Part shown: positions 34,822 to 43,240 of the stretch, piece after piece
How positions within the stretch are numbered: position 1 is the first letter of the stretch
Layout: the number at the start of each line of letters is the position of its first letter
NCBI RefSeq assembly: GCF_000092025.1
Contig: NC_003063.2
Location: 620,001-684,000 of the forward strand
Length of the DNA: 64,000 nucleotides
Direction: 5' to 3'
Source: Agrobacterium fabrum str. C58
Lineage (GTDB): Bacteria; Pseudomonadota; Alphaproteobacteria; Rhizobiales; Rhizobiaceae
The notes under the pieces: generated by a model
Told to the model about the DNA's origin: nothing
The model's database searches: none
What the model saw: the letters and a program-made list of their open reading frames with translations, nothing else
Program-made: the position numbers and the translations under genes

Positions 34822-36090
34822 GTGAACCATTTTGGCTATATCGACGGCGTGCTGCACGCCGAAAACGTGCCCGTGCCCGAGATCGCCAAGGCGGTCGGCA
34901 CGCCCTTCTACGTCTATTCCACAGCAACGCTGGAGCGCCACTACAAGGTGTTCTCAGGCGCTTTCGCGGATGTGGACGCCATGGTCTGTTACGCCATGAA
35001 GGCCAATTCCAACCAGGCGGTGCTGAAGACGCTGGCGAAACTCGGTGCCGGCATCGACGTGGTCTCCGGCGGCGAATTGCGCCGTGCACTGGCTGCCGGC
35101 GTGCCCGCAAGCCGCATCATGTTCTCCGGTGTCGGCAAGACCGTGGCGGAAATGGATTACGCGCTGGAAGCCGGCATCTATTGCTTCAACATCGAATCCG
35201 AACCGGAACTGGAAGTCCTCAACCTGCGCGCCGTCAAGGCCGGCAAGCGGGCGCATGTCTCCTTCCGCATCAATCCGGATGTGGATGCGCGCACCCACGC
35301 CAAGATTTCCACCGGAAAAAAAGAAAACAAGTTCGGCATTTCCTATGAGCGGGCGCGTGCGGTCTATGCCCATGCCGCCACCCTGCCCGGCATCGAAGTC
35401 ACCGGCATCGACATGCATATCGGCAGCCAGATCACCGAATTGCAGCCTTTCGAAGATGCCTTCCGGCTGCTGCGCGAACTGGTGGAAGTGCTGCGTACCG
35501 ATGGCCATGCGATCAGCCACGTCGATATTGGCGGCGGCCTCGGCATTCCCTACCGCGACGACAACAATCCGCCGCCGCTGCCGGATGCCTATGCTCATAT
35601 CGTCAAGAACGAGCTGAAGAGCCTCAACTGCAAGATCGTCACCGAGCCCGGCCGCCTGATTGTCGGCAATGCCGGCATTCTGGTGACGGAAGTGATCTAT
35701 GTGAAAGATGGCGGCGACAAAACCTTCGTGATCGTCGATGGCGCCATGAACGACCTTATTCGCCCGACGCTCTACGAAGCCTATCACGGCATCCGCCCGG
35801 TGGTGCAGCCTTCAGAGAACGCGCCGCGCATCAAGGCCGATATCGTTGGTCCGGTCTGCGAAACCGGCGATTATCTGGCGCTCGACCGCGAGATGGCGGC
35901 ACCGCAGCCGGGTGATCTCATCGCCGTCAGTTCAGCCGGCGCCTATGGCGCGGTGCAGGCCGGCACCTATAATTCGCGTCTGCTGGTGCCGGAAGTGCTC
36001 GTCAAGGGCGACAGGTTCCACGTCATCCGCCCGCGCGGTACCTATGAGGAACTGATCGCCCTCGATTCCGTGCCCGCCTGGCTCGATTGA
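34822..36090 (+). CDS. lysA: Diaminopimelate decarboxylase
   Basis: PLP-dependent decarboxylation of meso-diaminopimelate to lysine. The 422-aa protein shows the PLP lysine in CYAMKANSN (Lys60), the FSGVGKT motif near residue 97, GMHIGSQI near 196, the phosphate-binding GGGLGIPY near 236, EPGRLIVGNAG near 274 and the substrate Cys in VGPVCETGD near 345. The start is GTG, 13 bp after the lptM stop, with only a weak upstream site. It ends the argH-lptM-lysA group. Confidence 0.97.
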   Translation: MNHFGYIDGVLHAENVPVPEIAKAVGTPFYVYSTATLERHYKVFSGAFADVDAMVCYAMKANSNQAVLKTLAKLGAGIDVVSGGELRRALAAGVPASRIMFSGVGKTVAEMDYALEAGIYCFNIESEPELEVLNLRAVKAGKRAHVSFRINPDVDARTHAKISTGKKENKFGISYERARAVYAHAATLPGIEVTGIDMHIGSQITELQPFEDAFRLLRELVEVLRTDGHAISHVDIGGGLGIPYRDDNNPPPLPDAYAHIVKNELKSLNCKIVTEPGRLIVGNAGILVTEVIYVKDGGDKTFVIVDGAMNDLIRPTLYEAYHGIRPVVQPSENAPRIKADIVGPVCETGDYLALDREMAAPQPGDLIAVSSAGAYGAVQAGTYNSRLLVPEVLVKGDRFHVIRPRGTYEELIALDSVPAWLD

Positions 36091-36139
36091 CGCTGCGCAA
36101 TCGATCACAATCAAGCGAAGCTGCCTAAAAAATGGGGGT

Positions 36140-36157
36140 GAGGGCCTAGGTGCCCTC
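36140..36157 (+). terminator. Weak hairpin after lysA
   Basis: Six-base-pair stem (GAGGGC / GCCCTC) with a palindromic CTAGGT loop and GTCTTC after it, 49 bases beyond the lysA stop. Its position suits transcription termination; the U-tract is poor. Confidence 0.4.
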
Positions 36158-36256
36158 GTCTTCGCCACAAACAATGTTATCCTTGCCCCTGTGATATGAA
36201 CAGCTCGCCGTTCCGGGAATGGCGTTCGACGTGGCCAGAACCGGGAGAACGGATTG

Positions 36257-38965
36257 ATGACCACAGCCGGTAAGGACAGCACAGGCAGAAAGCGCCCGAC
36301 CGGCGCATTCGCGCAGCGGCCGGACCTTGCCCGTCGGGTTGCGGCCAAGCGCTTCTTCGCGAAAATCGTGCTGCTCTCGGAGAAGATCGCGCCGAAAACG
36401 CTCTGGCCTCTCTCCATCGCCGCCATATTTCTGGCACTGTCATGGTTTGGCCTTTACCGGCATATGCCGGATTTCCTGCGGCTCGGCATCGTTTTCGTTC
36501 TGGTTTTCAGTTTCATCGCCACGCTTTTGCCGATCCTGCGGCTGAAATGGCCGACGGATCATGAAGCCTCGCGTCTTCTTGAAGATCGTAACGGTCTGGC
36601 GCACCAGCCGGTCGGCGTGCAGGACGATGAACCCGCTTTCGACACGCCGTTTTCCCGCGCCCTCTGGAAAGAACACCAGATCCGCATGGCGGAGCGCATT
36701 GCCGCGCTCAATGCCGGCCTGCCGAAACCCGATATCGCCCGTTATGACCGTCTGGCGCTGCGCGCCATTCCGGCACTGCTTCTGGTCACCGCTTTCGGTT
36801 TTTCCTATTCGAACGGCGCGGGCACGGTTGCCGATGCTTTCCGCAGCCGACCGGCCGTTGGTCCGCTCAACCCAGATATCCGTCTCGATGCCTGGGTCAC
36901 CCCGCCCGCCTATACCGGCCGCGCGCCGATTTTCCTGACCGGACGTGATGCGACAAACCGTGACGCGGTTTCCGTGCCGCAATCCTCCAAGCTGACGATC
37001 CGCATGACCGGTGGCAATGGCGGTGAGGAAGTGACTTTTGAACCCGAAATGGCCGGCGCGTTGCAGAAGCTTGCGCCCGAAGCTGCACGCGCGGACAGTG
37101 CAAGCGGCGATATCGCTGTCCAGACGCCGACCCGTTCTGCGGATCAGCCCGTCGCGCCGCGCACCTTCGCCATGGATGTTACCGAAAGCGGCATGATCAC
37201 CGCCAATGGCGAACAATGGCTATTTAACGTCATTCCCGACCAGCCGCCCAGCATCGCCTTCGACAAGATGCCGCGCCGCGCCGTTAACGGCGCGCTGGAA
37301 ATCGGCTTCACTGCCAAGGACGATTACGGCCTGAAGGAAGCGCACGCCATCATCGAGCCCATCGGCGTGGCGGAAGGCGCGACAGCACTTTACCCGCCGC
37401 CGGAATTCAAGCTCGATCTGCCGCGTCAGAACAATCGCGAGATCAAGGGCCTGACCAGCCGTAACCTGACCGAACATCCGATGGCGGGCAAACGTGTACG
37501 CATCACACTTGTCGCAACTGATGGTGCAGGCCAGACCGGCCGCAGCCCCGCGCATGAAATGGTGCTGCCGGGCCGCAACTTCTCCGAACCGCTGGCGGCT
37601 GCGATCGCCGAGCAACGGCAAATCTTCTCGCTCGACACACGCCAGATGCCGAAGGCGATCGCCTATAATGAGGCGGTGGGCCTGCGCCCGGAAGAGACCA
37701 TTCCCAACACCACGCATTATCTCCTGCTGCAATCGGCGCAGACGCGGATGCGTCTCGCTTATAATGATGAGATGCTGAAGAACACGGCCGATTATCTCTG
37801 GGAAATCGCGCTCGGCATTGAAGATGGCGACCTTTCGCAGGCCGAAAGACGCCTTCGCGATGCGCAGACCGCGCTTTCCGAGGCACTGCAGCGCAATGCT
37901 TCTGATGAGGAAGTTGCCAAGCTGATGCAGGAGCTGCGCGAAGCGATGCAGCAGTTCATGAGCGAGCTTGCGCAGCGCATGCAGAACGCGCCCCAAGCCA
38001 ACATGAACAACCAAGCCCAGAACGTGCTGCGCCAGCGCGATCTGGAAAACATGATGAACCAGATCGAGAACCTTGCCCGTTCCGGCAATCGTGACGCGGC
38101 GCAGGAAATGCTCTCGCAGCTACAGCGCATGATGAACAATCTGCAGGCTGGCCGCCCGCAGCGGCAAGGCCAGCAGGGACAGCAACAGAGCAGCAAGATG
38201 CGCCAGCAGATCGACAAGCTGGGCGAAATTCTTCAGCAGCAGCAGAAGTTGATGGACGAGACTTTCAAGCTCGACCAAGCACTTCGAGACCGCATGCAGC
38301 GCGGCGACCCACAGCAGGGCGGCGAAGGCGAAGACGAGCAGCAGATGGGCGAGAATGGCCAGCCGCCACAGGAAGGCCAGCAAGGTCAACCGGGTCAACA
38401 AGGCCAGAATGGTCAGCAGGGCGGACAACAGCCGAGCGACCAGATGACCGCGGAACAATTGCGCGACGCGCTGAAAAACCTGCGGGCACAGCAGGATGCC
38501 CTCGGCAAGCAGCTCGGTGAGTTGCAGCAGGGCCTGCGCGATCTCGGCATGGAACCGGGCGAAAACTTCGGCAAGGCGCAGCAGGAAATGCAGGGCGCCG
38601 GCGAAGCGCTGGGCAAGGGTCAGGGCGAACAGGCGGTTGAAGGCCAGGGCAATGCGCTGAACGCGCTGCGACAGGGCGCACAGGACATGATGGGCCAGAT
38701 CATGCAGGCGATGCGCCAGCAGGGCCAGCAGCCTGGGCAAGGCCAGGAAGGCATGGCCGGTCAGGGCGGACAAAACGGCCGTGACCCACTCGGCCGGCCG
38801 CGCAGTACCACCGGTCCGGATTTCGGCGATCAGGTGAAGGTGCCTGACGAGATCGACGTGCAGCGCGCCCGTGAAATTCTCGAGGCTATCAGGGAAAAGC
38901 TCGGCAACAATCCGCCGGGTGAAGTAGAACGGCGTTATCTGGAACGGTTGCTGGATATACGGTGA
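36257..38965 (+). CDS. Large DUF4175/TIGR02302-family membrane protein with Gln/Gly-rich C-terminus
   Basis: Conserved alphaproteobacterial membrane protein of 902 aa whose function is not established. Two hydrophobic helices lie near residues 55-75 and 80-100, and a third near 180-200 (IPALLLVTAFGFSY). The middle (about 220-450) looks like extracytoplasmic beta-sandwich sequence (NPDIRLDAWVTPPAYTGRAP). The C-terminal half is helical with low-complexity Gln, Gly and Met: repeated QRMQN, GQQGQQ and QPGQQGQ, with coiled-coil potential. It ends in a conserved-looking block REILEAIREKLGNN. The ATG is preceded by GGGAG; a TTG one codon earlier is unlikely. It stands alone between lysA and the repeat region. 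Confidence 0.87.
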   Translation: MTTAGKDSTGRKRPTGAFAQRPDLARRVAAKRFFAKIVLLSEKIAPKTLWPLSIAAIFLALSWFGLYRHMPDFLRLGIVFVLVFSFIATLLPILRLKWPTDHEASRLLEDRNGLAHQPVGVQDDEPAFDTPFSRALWKEHQIRMAERIAALNAGLPKPDIARYDRLALRAIPALLLVTAFGFSYSNGAGTVADAFRSRPAVGPLNPDIRLDAWVTPPAYTGRAPIFLTGRDATNRDAVSVPQSSKLTIRMTGGNGGEEVTFEPEMAGALQKLAPEAARADSASGDIAVQTPTRSADQPVAPRTFAMDVTESGMITANGEQWLFNVIPDQPPSIAFDKMPRRAVNGALEIGFTAKDDYGLKEAHAIIEPIGVAEGATALYPPPEFKLDLPRQNNREIKGLTSRNLTEHPMAGKRVRITLVATDGAGQTGRSPAHEMVLPGRNFSEPLAAAIAEQRQIFSLDTRQMPKAIAYNEAVGLRPEETIPNTTHYLLLQSAQTRMRLAYNDEMLKNTADYLWEIALGIEDGDLSQAERRLRDAQTALSEALQRNASDEEVAKLMQELREAMQQFMSELAQRMQNAPQANMNNQAQNVLRQRDLENMMNQIENLARSGNRDAAQEMLSQLQRMMNNLQAGRPQRQGQQGQQQSSKMRQQIDKLGEILQQQQKLMDETFKLDQALRDRMQRGDPQQGGEGEDEQQMGENGQPPQEGQQGQPGQQGQNGQQGGQQPSDQMTAEQLRDALKNLRAQQDALGKQLGELQQGLRDLGMEPGENFGKAQQEMQGAGEALGKGQGEQAVEGQGNALNALRQGAQDMMGQIMQAMRQQGQQPGQGQEGMAGQGGQNGRDPLGRPRSTTGPDFGDQVKVPDEIDVQRAREILEAIREKLGNNPPGEVERRYLERLLDIR

Positions 38966-39018
38966 GGATTGGAAAGATTTCTACTGAAGGGTAACCATCC
39001 CCTCAGCGTCATCCTCGG

Positions 39019-39335
39019 CCTTGTGCCACTGCTATCCGGTTTAAATTTCCGGGCAGAATGCAGTCCCCTTGAAGTCGGCGATGAAGGGTGAACATTCACT
39101 CAACGTCATCCTCGGCCTTGTGCCGAGGATCTAACCACGTCGAATAAAATCAATACGTTGGCAGATCCTCGGGACAGGCCCGAGGATGACGTCGGCGCAA
39201 TTGGCACGACTTTCCTTCCCATCGGACGACGCCGCTCTTCTTTGGTGTCCGGTTAAGGCGAAAATCCGGAAAGCCCATTAGAATGAGAGTCTTGTGCCTT
39301 GTCCAGAAACTTAAACCGGACAGTGCCCTTGTGCC
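39019..39335. mobile_element. Possible ~300-bp non-autonomous element with imperfect terminal repeats
   Basis: The sequence CCTTGTGCC occurs at 39019-39027 and again at 39327-39335. Between the copies are imperfect inverted ends: ACTGCTATCCGGTTTAAATT on the left and, read on the opposite strand on the right, CACTGTCCGGTTTAAGTTTC. A third related sequence (GTGTCCGGTTAAGG) lies at 39245. No transposase frame is present. The flanking arms belong to a hairpin repeat that would be continuous if the insert were removed, which supports an insertion. It may be a MITE or the remnant of a larger element. Confidence 0.5.
39104..39191. repeat. Double-hairpin CGTCATCCTCGG repeat, full copy
   Basis: Outer arms CGTCATCCTCG and CGAGGATGACG are exact complements. 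Each half also folds by itself: CCTCGGC-CTTGT-GCCGAGG on the left and CCTCGGG-ACAGG-CCCGAGG on the right. Related copies are at 39008-39027 joined to 39327-39400 and at 46471-46553. It lies in the 507-bp gap between the large membrane protein and cpdR; apart from these repeats I see no gene there. Confidence 0.75.
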
Positions 39336-39400
39336 GAGGATCCGCCAACCTCTCATAAATCGACACGTCGCAGATGCTCGGGACAGGCCCGAGCATGACG
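39327..39400. repeat. Double-hairpin repeat, right part of an interrupted copy
   Basis: Continues the left fragment at 39008-39027 if the intervening element is removed. The right hairpin reads GCTCGGG-ACAGG-CCCGAGC, in which the outermost pair is changed on both strands relative to the other copies, so pairing is kept. Confidence 0.6.
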
Positions 39401-39473
39401 GAGGAGCGAGCTGACAACTCCTCAACAAAAAAGCGGCCCGCCGGCCGCCCTTTAATCTCTGCAATCCTATCGC

Positions 39474-39833
39474 TCAGGCCGCCAGCGCCCGCGCCACAGC
39501 CTTGCGAATATCCGGCAGCGCAAAGGGCTTGGAAACCACGTCCACAATCTTCGTCGCCAGATCATCGGCGCGTTCGCGCTGCTCGGCATAACCCGTCATC
39601 AGCAAAATACGCATCGCCGGGAAGCTTTCGGCGGCGCGGTGCGCCAGCTCGATGCCATCCATGACCGGCATGCGGATATCCGAAAGAAGAAGATCGAAAC
39701 TGGTTTGCTGAAGCTTCTCCAGCCCCTGCTCGCCGTCAGCCGCCTCATGGGTCTCGTGACCGTCGAGACGCAGCGCGCGGGCGACGAAAGCCCGCAATGC
39801 ATCCTCGTCTTCGGTAATCAGAATTTTCGCCAT
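39474..39833 (-). CDS. cpdR: Single-domain response regulator CpdR
   Basis: Receiver-only protein of 119 aa. In alphaproteobacteria CpdR, controlled by the CckA-ChpT phosphorelay, primes the ClpXP protease for degrading cell-cycle proteins. The acidic pocket is visible (ITEDED at 6-11), the phospho-acceptor is Asp52 in LLLSDIRMP, Thr/Lys equivalents are in LLMTGYAE and VSKPF, and the C-terminus ends RALAA, a terminal Ala-Ala as expected for a ClpXP substrate. It is a lone gene on the minus strand between hpt and the repeat region; hpt lies upstream in the same direction, 142 bp away with a hairpin between. Confidence 0.92.
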   Translation of the reverse strand: MAKILITEDEDALRAFVARALRLDGHETHEAADGEQGLEKLQQTSFDLLLSDIRMPVMDGIELAHRAAESFPAMRILLMTGYAEQRERADDLATKIVDVVSKPFALPDIRKAVARALAA

Positions 39834-39902
39834 TATTTATTGCTCCTGGGCATCATTTCCAGCCGTGAGCAACATCGCAGGCTCCTCTTTTCAAGAGGTA
39901 AA

Positions 39903-39923
39903 CACCCAGCTTTTGGCTGGGTG
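39903..39923 (-). terminator. Hairpin between hpt and cpdR
   Basis: Eight-base-pair stem (CACCCAGC / GCTGGGTG) with a T-rich loop; on the minus strand it is followed by TTTACCTCTTTT. It lies 53 bases past the hpt stop and probably ends hpt transcripts. Confidence 0.5.
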
Positions 39924-39975
39924 AATGGTTAATGAGGCGTCTCCGCCCTGTGTCGTTCCGGCACGGCAGGTATGC

Positions 39976-40518
39976 TCAGGCGTCGCCGGTCACGACGCCG
40001 ACAAAAGGCAGTTCGCGGAAGGCATAAGCCACATCCATGCCGTAACCGACGACGAAATAGTCAGGACATTCGAAACCGACATAGTCGGCCTCCAGATCTT
40101 CCTTGCGCTTGACCTTCTTGTCGAGCAGCACGGCAATGGTGACGTTGCGCGCGCCGCGCTCGTAAAGCAGTTCCTTGGCGAAACGCAGCGTTCGGCCGGA
40201 TTCGAGAATGTCGTCGATCAGCAGGACATCGCGGTCCTTCACATCGCTGTCGATATCCTTGACGATCCGCACCCCTTGGGAAACCGTGCCGGCGCCGTAA
40301 CTCGAAAGCGTGATGAATTCGACTTCGGGAGCAAGGCCGCTATCATGCAGCGCGCGGATAAGATCGGCCGCGAAAATGAACGATCCCTTGAGTACGGCAA
40401 TGACCAGCAAATCCTTGGTCGGGCCACCGGCAATGTGCTTGGCCATATCGCGATTGCGCTCGGCGATCTGCTCGGCGGTGTAGAGCGGCTCGATGTTTTT
40501 TCCACGGACGACGGGCAT
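39976..40518 (-). CDS. hpt: Hypoxanthine phosphoribosyltransferase
   Basis: Purine salvage: hypoxanthine or guanine plus PRPP to IMP or GMP. The 180-aa protein has the PRPP-binding motif VLLIDDILESGRTL near residue 99, an early flexible loop region SSYGAGT, the AVLKGSFIFAADL segment near 41, and the purine-binding C-terminus DYFVVGYGMDVAYAFRELPFVG. Length and motifs are standard. It is separated from the DUF3426-type gene by 70 bp in the same direction. Confidence 0.96.
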   Translation of the reverse strand: MPVVRGKNIEPLYTAEQIAERNRDMAKHIAGGPTKDLLVIAVLKGSFIFAADLIRALHDSGLAPEVEFITLSSYGAGTVSQGVRIVKDIDSDVKDRDVLLIDDILESGRTLRFAKELLYERGARNVTIAVLLDKKVKRKEDLEADYVGFECPDYFVVGYGMDVAYAFRELPFVGVVTGDA

Positions 40519-40588
40519 TCTTACTCCTGTGCTGCGCCTTGCCGATTTTACCTTTCAGTAAAAATACGAAGACCACGCGTTAGCACAG

Positions 40589-41266
40589 TCAGCGTGCGGA
40601 CGCACCCGCCTCAACAAAGGAAAGCTTGATCTCGGGCGTTTTTCCACCGGGATGGCGCAGTTTTGCTGAAAAACCGTGGCTAAAACCGGGCTGCATCTCC
40701 TTGACCGGCGGCTCGATGACCATGCTTGCCACCAGCTGCCCCTTGGCGGCGAAAAGATCGGCGCGAAGGGCCGGCACCTCTTCCAGGTTGCCGCCATTGT
40801 TTTCCACGATGCCATTGATGAGCAATATATCCATGCCGCCCGCTTCCTGCGGCGTGATGGTGACATGGGAAATGGCGAGCGGGTTGACCGAGGCGGCGAC
40901 CGCCGACGTTTCCGGCACCACGACAGACAGGCCACCGGAGCAGACGAAAACAAAAATCGCAAGCCCCGCCACCAGCGCCGAATAGGCATCGGCAGAAAGG
41001 CGCGACAATCTGCGATCCAGCCAGCCAATGAAGGCGAGGCCAAGCGCACCGATGGTGACGGACGGTTTTACCATTTGCCGACGTGCAGCGCCGCGATTGT
41101 CATTTCCCGGCTGGCGGACACGGTTTTCCTTGATGGTGACAAATTCCGCGTCTACCACATCGCGGTCGGGGTTTGCCGCCCGCGCCGTTCGGCGCGCCGG
41201 TGTTTCCGGCATCAGGAGATCAAAATCGAATGCCGCTTGCCGGCGAGATGAACGGAACATAGCCAT
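40589..41266 (-). CDS. DUF3426-like membrane protein, 225 aa, beside ftsEX
   Basis: A single membrane segment (ALVAGLAIFVFVCSGGLSVVV, about residues 105-125) separates a basic, disordered cytoplasmic N-terminus from a C-terminal beta-rich domain (ILLINGIVENNGGNLEEVPALRADL) that resembles DUF3426. Related alphaproteobacterial proteins next to ftsE begin with an MJ0042 zinc ribbon, which has no equivalent here: there are no CxxC pairs. AAGGA precedes the ATG (MAMFRSSR). It is divergent from ftsE. Function unknown, possibly envelope-related. Confidence 0.72.
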   Translation of the reverse strand: MAMFRSSRRQAAFDFDLLMPETPARRTARAANPDRDVVDAEFVTIKENRVRQPGNDNRGAARRQMVKPSVTIGALGLAFIGWLDRRLSRLSADAYSALVAGLAIFVFVCSGGLSVVVPETSAVAASVNPLAISHVTITPQEAGGMDILLINGIVENNGGNLEEVPALRADLFAAKGQLVASMVIEPPVKEMQPGFSHGFSAKLRHPGGKTPEIKLSFVEAGASAR

Positions 41267-41461
41267 AGAATTCCTTGGGTGAGGTTTTCCGGCCCGCAAA
41301 ACTGGGCATTGCAACGAATCCTGCCAAGTTTTAAATTTAATTGGTTAATGCTTCGCAAAAACGGCTCGCACAGGCCACCGGAACCGGGTTAAACCGCGAC
41401 ATCCGGGCCCCGAGCGCCAGCGGTTTGCGAACCACCACGAAACGAAGAGACTGGAAGTCCG

Positions 41462-42121
41462 TTGATCCATTTCGAAAATGTCGGGTTGCGTTACGGCATG
41501 GGACCCGAGATCCTGAGGGACATGACCTTCGATATCCCCAAGGGTTCGTTCCAGTTTCTGACCGGCCCTTCGGGTGCGGGCAAGACCTCGCTCCTGCGCA
41601 TGCTTTTAATGTCGCTACAGCCCACCCGCGGCCATATCCGCATGTTCAACCGCGATGTATCACGCATTCCGCGCAGCGAGCTGCCGATGCTGCGCCGCCG
41701 TGTCGGCATCGTGTTTCAGGATTTCCGGCTGCTGGATCATCTGACGACCTATGAAAACGTCGCCCTGCCGCTGCGCGTGCGCGGCAAGGAAGAAAGCGCC
41801 TATCGCAACGACGTGATCGAGCTTCTGAAATGGGTTGGGCTTGGCGAGCGCATCAATGTGCTGCCGGCCATTCTTTCCGGCGGCGAAAAGCAGCGCGCCG
41901 CCATTGCCCGCGCCCTGATGGACCAGCCGGAAATCCTGCTGGCCGACGAGCCGACCGGTAACGTCGATCCGCCGATGGCCAAACGCCTTCTCAACCTCTT
42001 CCTTGAACTCAACCGGCTGGGTACGGCTGTCGTCATCGCCACCCATGATTTTGCGCTCATGGACCAGATCGACGCGCGCCGGATGATCCTGACCGAAGGG
42101 CGGCTCGACATATATGAATGA
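41462..42121 (+). CDS. ftsE: Cell-division ABC transporter ATPase FtsE
   Basis: Cytoplasmic ATPase that with FtsX regulates septal peptidoglycan hydrolysis. The 219-aa protein has Walker A GPSGAGKT (residues 35-42), the FtsE-specific FQDFRLLDHLTTYENVALPL, signature LSGGEKQRAAIARA, Walker B ILLADEPTGNVD and the switch His in IATHDFALM. The start is TTG; no ATG or GTG in frame is close enough, and GGAAG lies upstream. The end overlaps ftsX by 8 bp, so the two are coupled. Confidence 0.95.
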   Translation: MIHFENVGLRYGMGPEILRDMTFDIPKGSFQFLTGPSGAGKTSLLRMLLMSLQPTRGHIRMFNRDVSRIPRSELPMLRRRVGIVFQDFRLLDHLTTYENVALPLRVRGKEESAYRNDVIELLKWVGLGERINVLPAILSGGEKQRAAIARALMDQPEILLADEPTGNVDPPMAKRLLNLFLELNRLGTAVVIATHDFALMDQIDARRMILTEGRLDIYE

Positions 42122-43121
42122 GATCACCCGCAAGCCCTTGAAACCCGAAGCGGCCCAGCCGAAACGCCCGCCCATGCGCATCCGCCCCATGGCGCCCATC
42201 CTGCCGCCCTCCAACATTCAGGGCAATGCGCTGATGGTGGTGATCGCGATCATGGCATTTCTCGCCTGCCTGACGCTCGGCGCCGTCTCCATGGTGCGCG
42301 CCACTGCCGCCACATGGCAGAGCCAGATTTCCCGCGAGATCACCATCCAGATCAAGCCCGAGGACGGGCTGAACATGGAAGCGGCGCTGAACAAGGCGCG
42401 CAATCTGGCGCTGACTTTCGTCGGCACCCGCGATGGCACGATCCTCGACGATGCGGCGACATCGCGCCTGCTGGAGCCATGGCTCGGCAGCGGCCTTGAT
42501 CTTTCCGAACTTCCCATACCGCGCCTCGTCGTCATCACCATCGATGAAAGCAACCCGCCCGATTTCCAGGCCATGCGGGACATGCTGAAGACGGAAATCC
42601 CGCAGGCCTTTCTGGACGACCACCGCACCTGGGTCGACAGGCTGGTTTCCATGGCCAGAACCACGGTCATGATCGGCGTCGGCGTGCTCATCCTCGTCTT
42701 CACGGCGATGGTGCTGACGGTGGTCTTCGCCACGCGCGGCGCGCTTTCCGGCAACCGGCATATCGTCGAGGTGCTGCACTTCGTCGGTGCGGAAAGCAGC
42801 TTCGTGGCGCGTGAATTCCAGAAGCACTTCTTGAAGATCAGCCTCAAGGGCGCGGCGGCCGGCAGCGCACTGGCGGCCGCCGTGTTTCTCGTCGCTGGTT
42901 TCTGGCAGTCGAGCACGGTCGCCACGCCGCAGAGCGATCAGGCGAGCGCGCTTTTTGGTTCGTTTTCGGTCGGTCTCGGCGGTTATCTCGGCATTGCCCT
43001 GACGATGATCATAATCGCGCTTCTCACCACCATCACGGCGCGCATGACGGTCATCCGCACCATCGATGATATTGACCGCGTCCGGTCGGATCCGTCGAAA
43101 AGCGACGGCCTCGCATCGTGA
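42114..43121 (+). CDS. ftsX: Cell-division ABC transporter permease FtsX
   Basis: Inner-membrane partner of FtsE, 335 aa. A basic, proline-rich cytoplasmic N-terminus (about 35 residues) is followed by the first membrane helix (ALMVVIAIMAFLACLTLGAVSMV). A periplasmic domain (about 65-180) comes next, then three more helices: TTVMIGVGVLILVFTAMVLTVVF, GSALAAAVFLVAGFW and GIALTMIIIALLTTITA. The four-helix layout is that of FtsX. The cytoplasmic stretch RHIVEVLHFVGAESSFVAREFQKHF is the ATPase-contact region. Confidence 0.93.
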   Translation: MNEITRKPLKPEAAQPKRPPMRIRPMAPILPPSNIQGNALMVVIAIMAFLACLTLGAVSMVRATAATWQSQISREITIQIKPEDGLNMEAALNKARNLALTFVGTRDGTILDDAATSRLLEPWLGSGLDLSELPIPRLVVITIDESNPPDFQAMRDMLKTEIPQAFLDDHRTWVDRLVSMARTTVMIGVGVLILVFTAMVLTVVFATRGALSGNRHIVEVLHFVGAESSFVAREFQKHFLKISLKGAAAGSALAAAVFLVAGFWQSSTVATPQSDQASALFGSFSVGLGGYLGIALTMIIIALLTTITARMTVIRTIDDIDRVRSDPSKSDGLAS

Positions 43122-43240
43122 AATCACGGTCGGATTTTCGCCGGAAAACTGAAACCGTCACACGCCGGATGTAACCTGCGGACGGTGGACAAAAATGCCT
43201 GTTCCTTGCCTTAATCGGCGAGTATTCAGGAGGAATGTTT

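Noticed and set aside
38966..39473. Tandem short repeats considered as a CRISPR array
   Set aside because: Repeat units are themselves palindromic, unequal and irregularly spaced, with no spacer pattern and no cas genes.
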